Below the pieces are notes generated by a model. The model ran no database searches and was not told the DNA's origin. It saw nothing but the letters and a program-made list of their open reading frames with translations. Source: Streptomyces tuirus (GTDB lineage: Bacteria > Actinomycetota > Actinomycetes > Streptomycetales > Streptomycetaceae). From it: a DNA stretch of 64,000 nt. The translations under genes were made by a program, and so were the position numbers. Position 1 is the first letter of the stretch; the number at the start of each line of letters is the position of its first letter. Location: assembly GCA_018195615.1 (NCBI GenBank), contig JAGTPG010000002.1:6007501-6071500 (forward strand), in the 5' to 3' direction. Below are positions 47,702 to 55,879 of this stretch, piece by piece.

Positions 47702-48400
47702 TCACTCGTCCAGGTCGATCAGTACCTGACGCGGCTCCTCCCGCGGCGGTCCGGCTTCCCGCCGGGCCGCCGCGCGGCGTATCAGCAGCGTGCCGCCGAC
47801 GCCGGCCACGAGCCCGACCGCCAGTCCCGCCACCGCCCACCGGACGTCACCCCGCACCGGACCGGACAGGTCGCCCGCGGCCGCGCTCGCCACGGGCCCG
47901 TCCGTGTCGCCGTCGGCGAACAGTCGCCCCAGGTCCAGCCGCTCGAAGACGGAGCGCGGCGCCCGGTGCCAGCGGATGTCGTCGTCCTCGACGGCCGGCG
48001 CGGGATCCGAGCGCACCCAAGGCGTGCCGTCCTCGGCCACGAACAGCTGGTCCTGACGCTCGACGGCCACGTCACCACCTGGCGGCCGGTTCGTGGTCGG
48101 CCAGCCGCCGACCCCTGACAGCCCCCACACCACCGTGAGCCGGACCGGCGGAAACCGCCCCTCCGCCCAGTCCTCCCGCACCCGCTCCATCTCCGCGTGC
48201 ATGGGCTGCAGCAACTGCCACAGGCGGGCGAAGGCACGCTCGCCGGAGCGCACCGCCGTCGCCCGGCCCGTGCCGCCCGCGACGACCATCGCCACGTCGG
48301 GCACGTCCCGCCCCCGCGCCTGAGGGGCCGCCCCGGCGGTCGTCGCCGTCGCGCACCAGCCCAGAGTGGCCGCCACCGTCACCACCAGCGCACGCCACAC
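47702..48400 (-). CDS. Secreted/membrane-anchored protein of unknown function
   Basis: 232 residues. N-terminal signal peptide (ALVVTVAATLGWCATATTAGAAPQA), an outside domain rich in charged and Trp residues (RFPPVRLTVVWGLSGVGGWP, DIRWHRAPRSVFERLDLGRL), then a C-terminal membrane helix (WAVAGLAVGLVAGVGGTLLI) and a basic tail ending IDLDE. I do not recognise a domain. It is convergent with glyA, 13 bases away, and diverges from trpS. GTG 48400 has GGGCGGG upstream. The layout is that of a type I membrane protein. Confidence 0.75.
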   Translation of the reverse strand: MWRALVVTVAATLGWCATATTAGAAPQARGRDVPDVAMVVAGGTGRATAVRSGERAFARLWQLLQPMHAEMERVREDWAEGRFPPVRLTVVWGLSGVGGWPTTNRPPGGDVAVERQDQLFVAEDGTPWVRSDPAPAVEDDDIRWHRAPRSVFERLDLGRLFADGDTDGPVASAAAGDLSGPVRGDVRWAVAGLAVGLVAGVGGTLLIRRAAARREAGPPREEPRQVLIDLDE

Positions 48401-48561
48401 CGTTTCCCGCCCGGCCCCGTCCCCGCCCCGTCCGCCCGCCCCGTGCCCCCATCGCTCCCCTCCGCGTGGTCACCCCTTGTTACACCGCTGGAGCGGAACG
48501 GGATCCCCTCTGTTTCCGGCCGGTTCCTGACCCCTCCCCGGGACCTGAGAGAATGGTGAGC

Positions 48562-49575
48562 ATGGCCTCTGACCGACCTCGCGTGCTCTCCGGGATCCAG
48601 CCCACCGCCGGCTCGTTCCACCTCGGCAACTACCTCGGCGCCGTCCGCCAGTGGGTGGCTCTGCAGGAGACCCACGACGCGTTCTACATGGTCGTCGACC
48701 TGCACGCGATCACCATCCCGCAGGACCCGAAGGACCTGCGCGCGAACACGCGCCTGGCCGCCGCGCAGCTGCTGGCCGCGGGTCTCGACCCGGACCGCTG
48801 CACGCTCTTCGTCCAGAGCCACGTCCCCGAGCACGCCCAGCTCGCCTGGGTCATGAACTGCCTCACCGGCTTCGGCGAGGCCGGCCGGATGACCCAGTTC
48901 AAGGACAAGGCCGCCAAGCAGGGCGCCGAGCGCGCCTCCGTCGGCCTGTTCACGTACCCGATCCTCCAGGTCGCGGACATCCTGCTCTACCAGGCCCACG
49001 AGGTCCCGGTCGGCGAGGACCAGCGCCAGCACGTCGAGCTCACCCGCGACCTCGCCGAGCGCTTCAACGGCCGTTTCGGCCAGACCTTCACCGTCCCGAA
49101 GGCGTACATCCTCAAGGAGACGGCGAAGATCTACGACCTTCAGGACCCGTCGATCAAGATGAGCAAGTCGGCGTCCACGCCGAAGGGCCTCATCAACCTC
49201 CTCGACGAGCCCAAGGCCACGGCCAAGAAGGTCAAGAGCGCCGTCACCGACACCGACACGGTGATCCGCTACGACGCCGAGAACAAGCCGGGCGTCAGCA
49301 ACCTCCTCACGATCTACTCGACCCTCACCGGCGAGACCATCGGCGAGCTGGAGGCGAAGTACACGGGCAAGATGTACGGCGCGCTCAAGACGGACCTCGC
49401 CGAGATCATGGTCGACTTCGTGACGCCGTTCCGGGAGCGCACCCAGCAGTACCTGGACGACCCGGAGACGCTCGACTCGATCCTGGCCAAGGGTGCTGAG
49501 AAGGCACGCGCCGTCGCCGCGGAGACCCTCTCCCAGGCGTACGACAAGGTCGGCTTCCTGCCCGCCAAGCACTGA
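48562..49575 (+). CDS. trpS: Tryptophanyl-tRNA synthetase
   Basis: 337 residues, class I. The HIGH-type motif appears in SGIQPTAGSFHLGNYLGAV, followed by VVDLHAIT and the KMSKS motif in SIKMSKSASTPKGLINL. The stretch VGEDQRQHVELTRDLAERFN is typical of TrpS. Streptomyces often carry a second, resistance-type TrpRS for indolmycin or chuangxinmycin; which type this is cannot be decided here. ATG 48562 is preferred; ATG 48553, three codons upstream, is equally in frame. Intact frame. Confidence 0.95.
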   Translation: MASDRPRVLSGIQPTAGSFHLGNYLGAVRQWVALQETHDAFYMVVDLHAITIPQDPKDLRANTRLAAAQLLAAGLDPDRCTLFVQSHVPEHAQLAWVMNCLTGFGEAGRMTQFKDKAAKQGAERASVGLFTYPILQVADILLYQAHEVPVGEDQRQHVELTRDLAERFNGRFGQTFTVPKAYILKETAKIYDLQDPSIKMSKSASTPKGLINLLDEPKATAKKVKSAVTDTDTVIRYDAENKPGVSNLLTIYSTLTGETIGELEAKYTGKMYGALKTDLAEIMVDFVTPFRERTQQYLDDPETLDSILAKGAEKARAVAAETLSQAYDKVGFLPAKH

Positions 49576-49716
49576 ACCCGCCCCGCGCACAGCCGTACCA
49601 CCGCACAGCGCTGTACATCACTCCGGTTGCGCCTGCCTGTAACCCGGTCGTGGCCGTACAGTCGATAGCCGGGTGGTCGTATCAGCGGCCCACTAACTGA
49701 AACGACAGGAGACGAC

Positions 49717-50295
49717 GTGGGGACCGTAACGATCGGTGTCTCGATCGCGGTCCCGGAGCCTCACGGCAGCCAGCTCCAGCAGCTGCGCGCGGGCTTCGGC
49801 GACGCCGCGGCTCACGGCATCCCCACGCATGTCACCCTGCTGCCGCCGACGGAGGTCGACGAGTCCGCCCTGCCGGCCGTCGAGGCGCATCTGACCGAGG
49901 TCGCCGCGGCCGGCCGGCCGTTCCCGATGCGGCTGTCCGGGACCGGCACGTTCCGGCCCCTGTCGCCGGTCGTCTTCGTCCGGGTCGTCGCCGGCGCGGA
50001 GGCCTGCGGCGCGCTCCAGGAGCAGGTCCGCGACCCCGCCGGGCCGGTCGCACGCGAACTGGCGTTCCCCTACCATCCGCACGTCACCGTCGCGCACGGC
50101 ATCGACGAGACGGCGATGGACCGCGCCTTCGAGGAACTCGCCGGCTACGAGGCCGAGTGGCCCTGCACCGGCTTCGCCCTCTACGAACAGGGCGCCGACG
50201 GCGTCTGGCGCAAGCTCCGCGAGTTCCCCTTCGGCGGCTCGGTCGTCCCACCCCAGGCCGGCCACGCGAAGCGCGGCTCGGTCCCCACACGCTGA
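49717..50295 (+). CDS. 2'-5' RNA ligase family protein
   Basis: 192 residues. The two HxTx motifs of the 2H phosphoesterase superfamily are present: THVTLLPP (residues about 38-45) and PHVTVAHG (about 123-130), placed about 85 residues apart. The family includes RNA 2',3'-cyclic phosphodiesterases. Start GTG 49717 has AGGAGACGAC just before it. Located 141 bases after trpS, in the same direction. The C-terminal 20 residues are divergent and may reflect the adjacent repeat tract. Confidence 0.85.
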   Translation: MGTVTIGVSIAVPEPHGSQLQQLRAGFGDAAAHGIPTHVTLLPPTEVDESALPAVEAHLTEVAAAGRPFPMRLSGTGTFRPLSPVVFVRVVAGAEACGALQEQVRDPAGPVARELAFPYHPHVTVAHGIDETAMDRAFEELAGYEAEWPCTGFALYEQGADGVWRKLREFPFGGSVVPPQAGHAKRGSVPTR

Positions 50296-50338
50296 CACGG
50301 GCCGCGGCCCCGACTCACCAGCCGCACACCCCCACCCA

Positions 50339-50725
50339 CGCCCGCGGCCCGCGCCGCGGCGCCTGCCCGCGTGTGCCCACCGGCGCTTGCCCGCGTGTGC
50401 CCACCGGTGCTTGCCCGTGTGCGCCGACCCGCGTGTGCCCACCGGTGCTTGCCCGTGTGCGCCGACCCGCGTGTGCCCACCGGTGCTGGCCCGCATGCGC
50501 CGCACGGCGCCTGCTTGCACGCGCCCAAGGCCCTTGCCCGCGTGTGCCGCTCGGCGCCTGCCCGCACGCGTGTGCCGCTCGGCGCCTGCTCGCGCGCCCA
50601 AGGCCCTTGCCCGCGTGTGCCGCTCGGCGCCTGCCCGCACGCATGCGCCGCACGGCGCCTGCTTGCACGCGCCCAAGGCCCTTGCCCGCGTGTGCCGCTC
50701 GGCGCCTGCCCGAACGCTCCCACCC
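50339..50725. repeat. Degenerate GC-rich tandem repeat tract
   Basis: About 390 bases built from variants of a 24-base unit (for example CGCCTGCCCGCGTGTGCC then GCTCGG), mixed with 38-base units containing TGTGCGCCGACCCGCG and 47-base units containing GCGCCCAAGGCCCTTGCC. All six frames stay largely open and encode monotonous Arg/Ala/Pro/Cys peptides, so I do not call a gene. It separates the RNA ligase-like gene from dprE2. Not a CRISPR: no unique spacers. Confidence 0.85.
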
Positions 50726-50774
50726 ACGCCCACCGGCGCGACCCGCACGTGTCACACCGGCGTCCGCCCGGGAG

Positions 50775-51529
50775 TCAGATCGGCAGCCGCCGGAACGCCG
50801 CACGTGGCAGGTGCCGCAGGGCCGACATCACCACGCGGAGCGCACCGGGCACCCACACCGTCTCCGAGCGGCGCCGCAGCCCCAGCTCCACTGCGGTCGC
50901 CACCGCCTCGGGCGTGGTCGCCAGCGGAGACTCGGGCAGGCCGGCGGTCATCCGCGTACGGACGAAGCCGGGGCGTACGACCATGACGTGCACGCCCGTG
51001 CCGTGCAGCGCGTCGCCCAGGCCCTGCGCGAAGGCGTCGAGGCCGGCCTTGCTGGAGCCGTAGATGAAGTTCGCGCGGCGGGCCCGCTCGCCCGCGACGG
51101 AGGACATGACGACCAGGGAGCCGTGCCCCTGGGACTGGAGAGCGCGGGCGCACACCAGGCCCGCCGAGACCGCACCGGTGTAGTTGGTCTGCGCGACCCG
51201 CACCGCCGCCTCCGGCTCCCGTTCGTCGCGGGCCTGGTCACCGAGGAGGCCGAAGGCGAGCAGCACCATGTCGATGTCGCCCTCGGCGAAGACCTTGCCG
51301 AGCACCGCCTCGTGCGACGTGGGGTCGAGCGCGTCGAAGGCGATGGTGTGCACGTCGGCACCGAGCCCGCGCAGCTGCCCGGCGGCCTCCTCCAGCGCGG
51401 GCGAGGGACGGCCCGCCAGCCAGACCGTGCGGGTGCGGCGGGCGATCAGGCGGCGGGCGGTGGCCAGCGCGATCTCCGACGAACCGCCCAGCACGAGCAG
51501 GGACTGGGGAGACCGAAGGCGTCCTTCAT
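50775..51529 (-). CDS. dprE2: DprE2-like short-chain dehydrogenase (decaprenylphosphoryl-2-keto-ribose reductase)
   Basis: About 251 residues. SDR features: LLVLGGSSEIALATARRLIA (cofactor loop), NYTGAVSAGLVCARAL, catalytic Ser in VVMSSVAGERARR, and the YxxxK motif in IYGSSKAGLDAFAQGL. The N-terminal GGSSEI form and length match DprE2. One C is missing at about 51509 (should read GLPQSLLVLGG). ATG 51529 has AGGAG five bases upstream. It directly follows dprE1 (19-base gap). The DprE1/DprE2 pair epimerises decaprenylphosphoryl-ribose to the arabinose donor. Confidence 0.85.
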
Positions 51530-51548
51530 GACAGCTCCTAGAGGTTGC

Positions 51549-52931
51549 CTAGAGGTGGAGGCGGCGGGCCAGGTCGGACACGAACACCCCGCGTGGATCC
51601 AGTTCCGCCCGCAGCGCCCGGAAGTCGTCCAGCCGCGGGTACATCGCCGCGAGCAGTTCCGGGCGGAGCCGGGCATCCTTGGCGAGGTAGACGCGGCCGC
51701 CCGCGGCGGCGACCTCCTCGTCGAGTTCGTCGAGGAACGCGCCCAGGCCGGGCAGGCCCGCCGGGATGTCCAGGGCCAGCGTCCAGCCCGGCACGGGGAA
51801 GGACAGCCAGCCCGGGTCGGACTCCCCGAAGCGCTTGAGGATGGCCAGGAAGGACGGGCAGCGGCGTTCGGAGATGCGGCGCACGACGCGGCGCAGGGCG
51901 TCCTCCTGGCCGTGGCCGACGGCGAACTGGTACTGCACGAAGCCGCCGCGGCCGTAGACCCGGTTCCAGTGGGGCACGCCGTCCAGGGGGTGGAAGAAGG
52001 CGGAGATCCGCTGGAGTCGGCCGGACCGCGTGCGGGGTGCCTTGCGGTACCAGAGCTCGTTGAACAGGCTCACGGTCGTCCGGCTGAGCAGGCCTTCGGG
52101 GAGCACGGCGGGGGCGGCCGGGAGGCGGGAGGTGCGGAAGGAGAGGGGGTTGCCGCGTGCGCGTGCGGGCAGCGCGTCCAGCGGCGCGTGGTCGCCGCGG
52201 GTGAGGACCGCGCGGCCGGTGGCGGCGCCGCGGGCCAGCAGGTCGATCCAGGCGACCGAGTAGCGGTAGCGGTGGTCGGTGGCCGCAAGTCGGGCCATCA
52301 GATCGTCGAGGTCCGCCGCCCGTTCGGTGTCGACCGACATCATCGAGGTCTCGACCGGCTGGAGCCGGATCGTCGCGGTGAGGATCACGCCGGTGAGCCC
52401 CATGCCGCCCGCCGTCGCGTCGAAGAGCGGCGTGCCGGGCACCACCGTGCGGATCTCGCCGTCGGCGGTGAGCAGTTCGAGGGAGAGCACGTGCCGCGAG
52501 AACGAGCCCGACACGTGGTGGTTCTTGCCGTGGATGTCGGCGCCGATCGCCCCGCCGACGGTGACGTAGCGCGTGCCGGGGCTGACCGGCACGAACCAGC
52601 CGAGCGGCAGCAGCACTTCCATCAGCCGGTGCAGCGAGACGCCCGCGTCGCACAGCACGATGCCGCCGTCGGCGTCGATCGCGTGGACACGGTCCAGGCC
52701 CGTCATGTCGAGCACGGCCCCGCCCGCGTTCTGCGCCGCGTCCCCGTACGCCCGTCCCAGGCCCCGGGGGATCCCGCCGCGGGCCCCGCAGTCCCGGACG
52801 GCCGCCGCGGCCTCCTCGTACGTCCGCGGGCGGATCAACCGGGCCGCGCTGGGAGCGGTGCGGCCCCAGCCGGTGACGGTGGTGTGCTCCAGGCCCGGGA
52901 CGTGCGGATCGGAGTCGGTGTCGGCAGACAT
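51549..52931 (-). CDS. dprE1: DprE1-like FAD oxidoreductase (decaprenylphosphoryl-ribose 2'-oxidase)
   Basis: 460 residues, intact. The PCMH-type FAD domain has IPRGLGRAYGDAAQNAGG, VSPGTRYVTVGGAIGADIHGKN (with the flavin-contacting GADIHGKNHH) and GMGLTGVILTATI. The C-terminal substrate domain has FVQYQFAVGHG and the conserved Lys near the end, VYLAKDARLRPELL. This closely follows mycobacterial DprE1, the benzothiazinone target; the position equivalent to its reactive cysteine would need alignment. The following dprE2 and the divergent PAP2, UbiA and GtrA genes complete the pathway. ATG 52931. Confidence 0.88.
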   Translation of the reverse strand: MSADTDSDPHVPGLEHTTVTGWGRTAPSAARLIRPRTYEEAAAAVRDCGARGGIPRGLGRAYGDAAQNAGGAVLDMTGLDRVHAIDADGGIVLCDAGVSLHRLMEVLLPLGWFVPVSPGTRYVTVGGAIGADIHGKNHHVSGSFSRHVLSLELLTADGEIRTVVPGTPLFDATAGGMGLTGVILTATIRLQPVETSMMSVDTERAADLDDLMARLAATDHRYRYSVAWIDLLARGAATGRAVLTRGDHAPLDALPARARGNPLSFRTSRLPAAPAVLPEGLLSRTTVSLFNELWYRKAPRTRSGRLQRISAFFHPLDGVPHWNRVYGRGGFVQYQFAVGHGQEDALRRVVRRISERRCPSFLAILKRFGESDPGWLSFPVPGWTLALDIPAGLPGLGAFLDELDEEVAAAGGRVYLAKDARLRPELLAAMYPRLDDFRALRAELDPRGVFVSDLARRLHL

Positions 52932-53064
52932 GTCTGTGACCGTATCGCCCTGTTATGGGCGATGAATTAGGCAACATGGCATCCCTCCCCGAAATGGGTG
53001 ATTAATGGGATGTCGCTCAATATTGCCGGAGTTCGGGCCAGTCGGGCGTGAACAGTGAGTCCAC

Positions 53065-53586
53065 ATGGACGACCTCGACGACCTGCACGACATGGACCAC
53101 CGGATCGTTTCGGCGCTCAGGGCGTGCGGCACCGACCCTCGCGTGGCCGGTACCGCGCGTGCCCTGTCCTGGGCGGGGGAACACTCGGCGCTGTGGCTGG
53201 CGGCGGGGCTCACCGGAGCCGCCGTGGACCGCGGGCGGCGCGGCGCCTGGCTGCGCGGCACGGCGCTCACCGCGGGGGCGCACCTCGTCAGCATGGGAGT
53301 GAAGCGGGTCGTGCGCCGGCCGCGGCCCGCGCACGTCGAGCCCCTGGTGCGCACCGCCGGCCGGCACTCTTTCCCCAGCTCGCACGCCACCTCCGCCGCA
53401 GCCGCAGCCGTCGCCTTCGGAGCCCTGGGCGCGCACGCCGTCCCGCCGCTCGCCGCCCTGGTGTGCGTCTCACGGCTGGTGGCGGGTGTCCACTACCCCA
53501 GCGACGTCGCGGCCGGTGCGGCCCTCGGCGCGCTCACGGCCCGCCTCGGCGCCCGCTGGATGAGGGGAGGCCCCCACGATGACTGA
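53065..53586 (+). CDS. PAP2-family phosphatase (phosphoribosyl-decaprenyl phosphatase candidate)
   Basis: 173 residues with several membrane helices. The three acid-phosphatase signatures are present: KRVVRRPRP, FPSSHATSAAAAA and SRLVAGVHYPSDVAAG, with the catalytic histidines. Lipid-phosphate phosphatases of this type next to UbiA-like transferases remove the 5-phosphate from decaprenylphosphoryl-5-phosphoribose (Rv3807c in M. tuberculosis). It overlaps the ubiA-like start by eight bases and diverges from dprE1. Start ATG 53065; an internal ATG at 53092 also fits. Confidence 0.85.
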   Translation: MDDLDDLHDMDHRIVSALRACGTDPRVAGTARALSWAGEHSALWLAAGLTGAAVDRGRRGAWLRGTALTAGAHLVSMGVKRVVRRPRPAHVEPLVRTAGRHSFPSSHATSAAAAAVAFGALGAHAVPPLAALVCVSRLVAGVHYPSDVAAGAALGALTARLGARWMRGGPHDD

Positions 53587-54523
53587 GACGGCCGTCCTTC
53601 GGCAGCGCACCCCCGAGGAGCGGCCCGCGCCACCCCGCAAGGGCAGTCTCCTGGCCGGTCTCCTCAGGACCGCCCGCCCCAGACAGTGGATCAAGAACGT
53701 CCTCGTGGTCGCCGCCCCGGCCGCCGCCGGCGAGCTGTTCTCGCGGCACGCCCTCCTCCGACTCGCCCTCGTCTTCGTCCTCTTCACCGCCTGCGCCGCC
53801 GCCGTCTACCTCGTCAACGACGCCCGCGACGCCGAAGCCGACCGCGCCCACCCCACCAAGCGGCACCGCCCGGTCGCCGCCGGAGAGGTCCCCGTACCCC
53901 TCGCCTACGCCGTCGGCGGCGGCCTCGCCGTCCTCGCGCCCGCCACCGCGGCCTGGCTGTGCTCCCCGGTCGTCGCCGCGCTGCTGACGGCGTACGTCGC
54001 GATGCAACTGGCCTACTGCGTCAGCCTCAAGCACGTCCTCGTCGTCGACCTCGCCGTCGTCACGACCGGATTCCTGATGCGGGCGATGGTCGGCGGGCTC
54101 GCCCTCGGTATCCCGCTGTCGCGCTGGTTCCTGATCACGACCGGCTTCGGCGCGCTGTTCATGGTCGCGGCCAAGCGCTACTCCGAGGCCGTGCAGATGG
54201 CCGGAGAGGCGGGCGCCACACGCGCCTTGCTCACCGAGTACACCACCGGCTACCTCCGCTTCGTCTGGCAGCTCGCGGCCGGCGTCGCCGTCCTCGGCTA
54301 CTGCCTGTGGGCCCTGGAGGAGGGCGGCGTCCCGCACACCAGCGTGCTGCCCTGGCGGCAGCTGTCCATGGTCGCCTTCATCCTCGCCGTCCTGAGGTAC
54401 GCCGTCTTCGCCGACCGCGGCACGGCCGGCGAACCCGAGGACGTCGTGCTGCGCGACCGCGCGCTCGCCCTCATCGGCCTGGCGTGGGTGGCGATGTACG
54501 GCCTGGCGGTGGCCAATTGGTGA
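53579..54523 (+). CDS. UbiA-family decaprenyl-phosphate phosphoribosyltransferase candidate
   Basis: 314 residues, polytopic. The first Asp-rich motif is VNDARDAEADRAHPTKRHRP, with the NDxxDxxxDxxHPxK pattern characteristic of DPPR synthase (Rv3806c type) in place of the NDxxDxxxD of quinone prenyltransferases. RPRQWIKNVLV at the N-terminus and VAAKRYSEAVQMAGEAGATR later are also typical. It transfers phosphoribose from PRPP to a polyprenyl phosphate, the first step of arabinan-donor synthesis. Overlaps the PAP2 gene upstream and GtrA downstream (GTGA). Confidence 0.87.
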   Translation: MTETAVLRQRTPEERPAPPRKGSLLAGLLRTARPRQWIKNVLVVAAPAAAGELFSRHALLRLALVFVLFTACAAAVYLVNDARDAEADRAHPTKRHRPVAAGEVPVPLAYAVGGGLAVLAPATAAWLCSPVVAALLTAYVAMQLAYCVSLKHVLVVDLAVVTTGFLMRAMVGGLALGIPLSRWFLITTGFGALFMVAAKRYSEAVQMAGEAGATRALLTEYTTGYLRFVWQLAAGVAVLGYCLWALEEGGVPHTSVLPWRQLSMVAFILAVLRYAVFADRGTAGEPEDVVLRDRALALIGLAWVAMYGLAVANW

Positions 54524-54974
54524 CCCCGCGCGCGGGGAGAACCGACCGGCTCCCCCCTGGCGCCGGGAACTGGCCGGCTTCGCCGTCGTCGGTCTCCTCG
54601 CCTACGCCGTCGACCTGGCCCTGTTCACCTGCCTGCGCGGCCCCGCCGGACTCGGCCCGCTCACCGCCAAGGCCCTGTCCTTCCTGGCCGCCTGCTCGGT
54701 CGCCTACGCGGGCAACGCCCTCGGCACCTACCGGAGCGCGCGGGCCCGGGGCCTGCGCCCGTACGCCGTGTTCTTCGCGGTGAACCTCGCCGGTGCCGCC
54801 GTCCAGCTGCTGTGCCTGGCCGTCAGCCACTACGGCCTCGGCCTCACCTCCCAGCGCGCCGACACCGTCTCCGGCGCGGTCATCGGCATGGGGCTGGCCA
54901 CGGTCCTGCGGTTCTGGGGTACCCGTACATGGGTGTTCCGGGCGGAGGGCAGAGTCGGATCATGGACTGGCTGA
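54520..54974 (+). CDS. GtrA-family membrane protein
   Basis: About 151 residues with four helices (LAGFAVVGLLAYAVDLALFT, LTAKALSFLAACSVAYAGN, YAVFFAVNLAGAAVQLLCLA, SGAVIGMGLATVLRFWG) and the family ending GTRTWVFR. One C is missing in the C run near 54552-54557. GTG 54520 lies in the UbiA stop. GtrA proteins help move polyprenyl-linked sugars across the membrane; Rv3789 beside DprE1/DprE2 in mycobacteria is the parallel. The last codons overlap the YihY start by 13 bases. Confidence 0.8.
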
Positions 54975-55879
54975 AAAAGCTCCCGGTCGTGGGGCCGTGG
55001 GTCGAGCGGCTGATGATCACGCACGCGTGGCGGTCGTACGAGCGGCTGGACCGTGTGAACTGGACGCGGCTGGCCGCCGCGATGACCTTCAGGAGCTTCG
55101 TCGCGCTGTTCCCGCTGCTGACGGTGTCCGCCACCATCGCCGCCGCCACGCTCAGCACGGAGCAACAGGACAAACTGCAGGACAAGCTCGCCGAGCAGGT
55201 GCCCGGCATCTCCGACCAGCTGGACATCGCCGGCCTGGTGGACAACGCCGGGACGATCGGCCTCATCGCCGGCGCGCTGCTGTTCTTCACCGGCGTCAGC
55301 TGGGCCGGCTCGATGCGCGAGTGCCTGCGGGCGGTGTGGGAGCTGTCCGACGAGGAGGAGAACCCTGCCCTGCGCTACGGCAAGGACGCCGGCGTCCTGA
55401 TCGGCCTCGGCGGCGCGCTCCTCGTCACCATCGCCGCCTCCGCCGTCGCCTCCGCGATGATCGGCTGGATCACCCGGCAGCTGGGCATCGACGAGGGCGG
55501 CTGGGGCGGCGTCCTGCTGCACATCGCCGCGTTCCTGATCGCCGTCCTCGCGAACTTCCTGCTCCTGCTCTACGTCCTGACGCTGCTGCCCGGCGTGGAG
55601 CCGACCCGCCACCGCCTGCTGGTGGCGGCGCTGACCGGCGCGATCGGCTTCGAACTGCTGAAGCTGCTGATCAGCGGCTACCTGCAGGGCGTGGCCGCGA
55701 AGAGCATGTACGGCGCCTTCGGTGTGCCCGTCGCGCTGCTGCTGTGGATCAACTTCACCTCGAAGCTGGTGCTGTTCTGCGCCGCCTGGACGGCGACGCA
55801 GAGCAAGCAGGACGAAGTCCCGGAGATCACGGACGAGTCCGGCGACGCACCAGATCCGGCAGCGGCCAGCGGCGGTTGA
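54962..55879 (+). CDS. YihY/BrkB-family membrane protein
   Basis: 305 residues. Family pattern: RVNWTRLAAAMTFRSFVALFPL, TGVSWAGSMRECLRAVWEL, six helices including VLIGLGGALLVTIAASAVASA and HIAAFLIAVLANFLLLLYVL, and MYGAFGVPVALLLWINFTS near the end. Function unproven; the older RNase BN assignment is wrong for this family. The ATG at 54962 overlaps the GtrA 3' end, so it is probably the last gene of that operon. Its 3' end overlaps the convergent carboxypeptidase gene by 53 bases. Confidence 0.88.
   Translation: MDWLKKLPVVGPWVERLMITHAWRSYERLDRVNWTRLAAAMTFRSFVALFPLLTVSATIAAATLSTEQQDKLQDKLAEQVPGISDQLDIAGLVDNAGTIGLIAGALLFFTGVSWAGSMRECLRAVWELSDEEENPALRYGKDAGVLIGLGGALLVTIAASAVASAMIGWITRQLGIDEGGWGGVLLHIAAFLIAVLANFLLLLYVLTLLPGVEPTRHRLLVAALTGAIGFELLKLLISGYLQGVAAKSMYGAFGVPVALLLWINFTSKLVLFCAAWTATQSKQDEVPEITDESGDAPDPAAASGG

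Noticed and set aside
48562..49575. Indolmycin-resistance-type tryptophanyl-tRNA synthetase
   Set aside because: The sequence alone, without alignment to both TrpRS classes, does not allow this distinction.
50157..52970. A very long plus-strand open frame running through the tandem repeats and antisense to dprE2/dprE1
   Set aside because: The peptide is monotonous Arg/Ala/Pro/Cys in the repeats and then simply the antisense of two well-supported genes; high GC makes such frames common.
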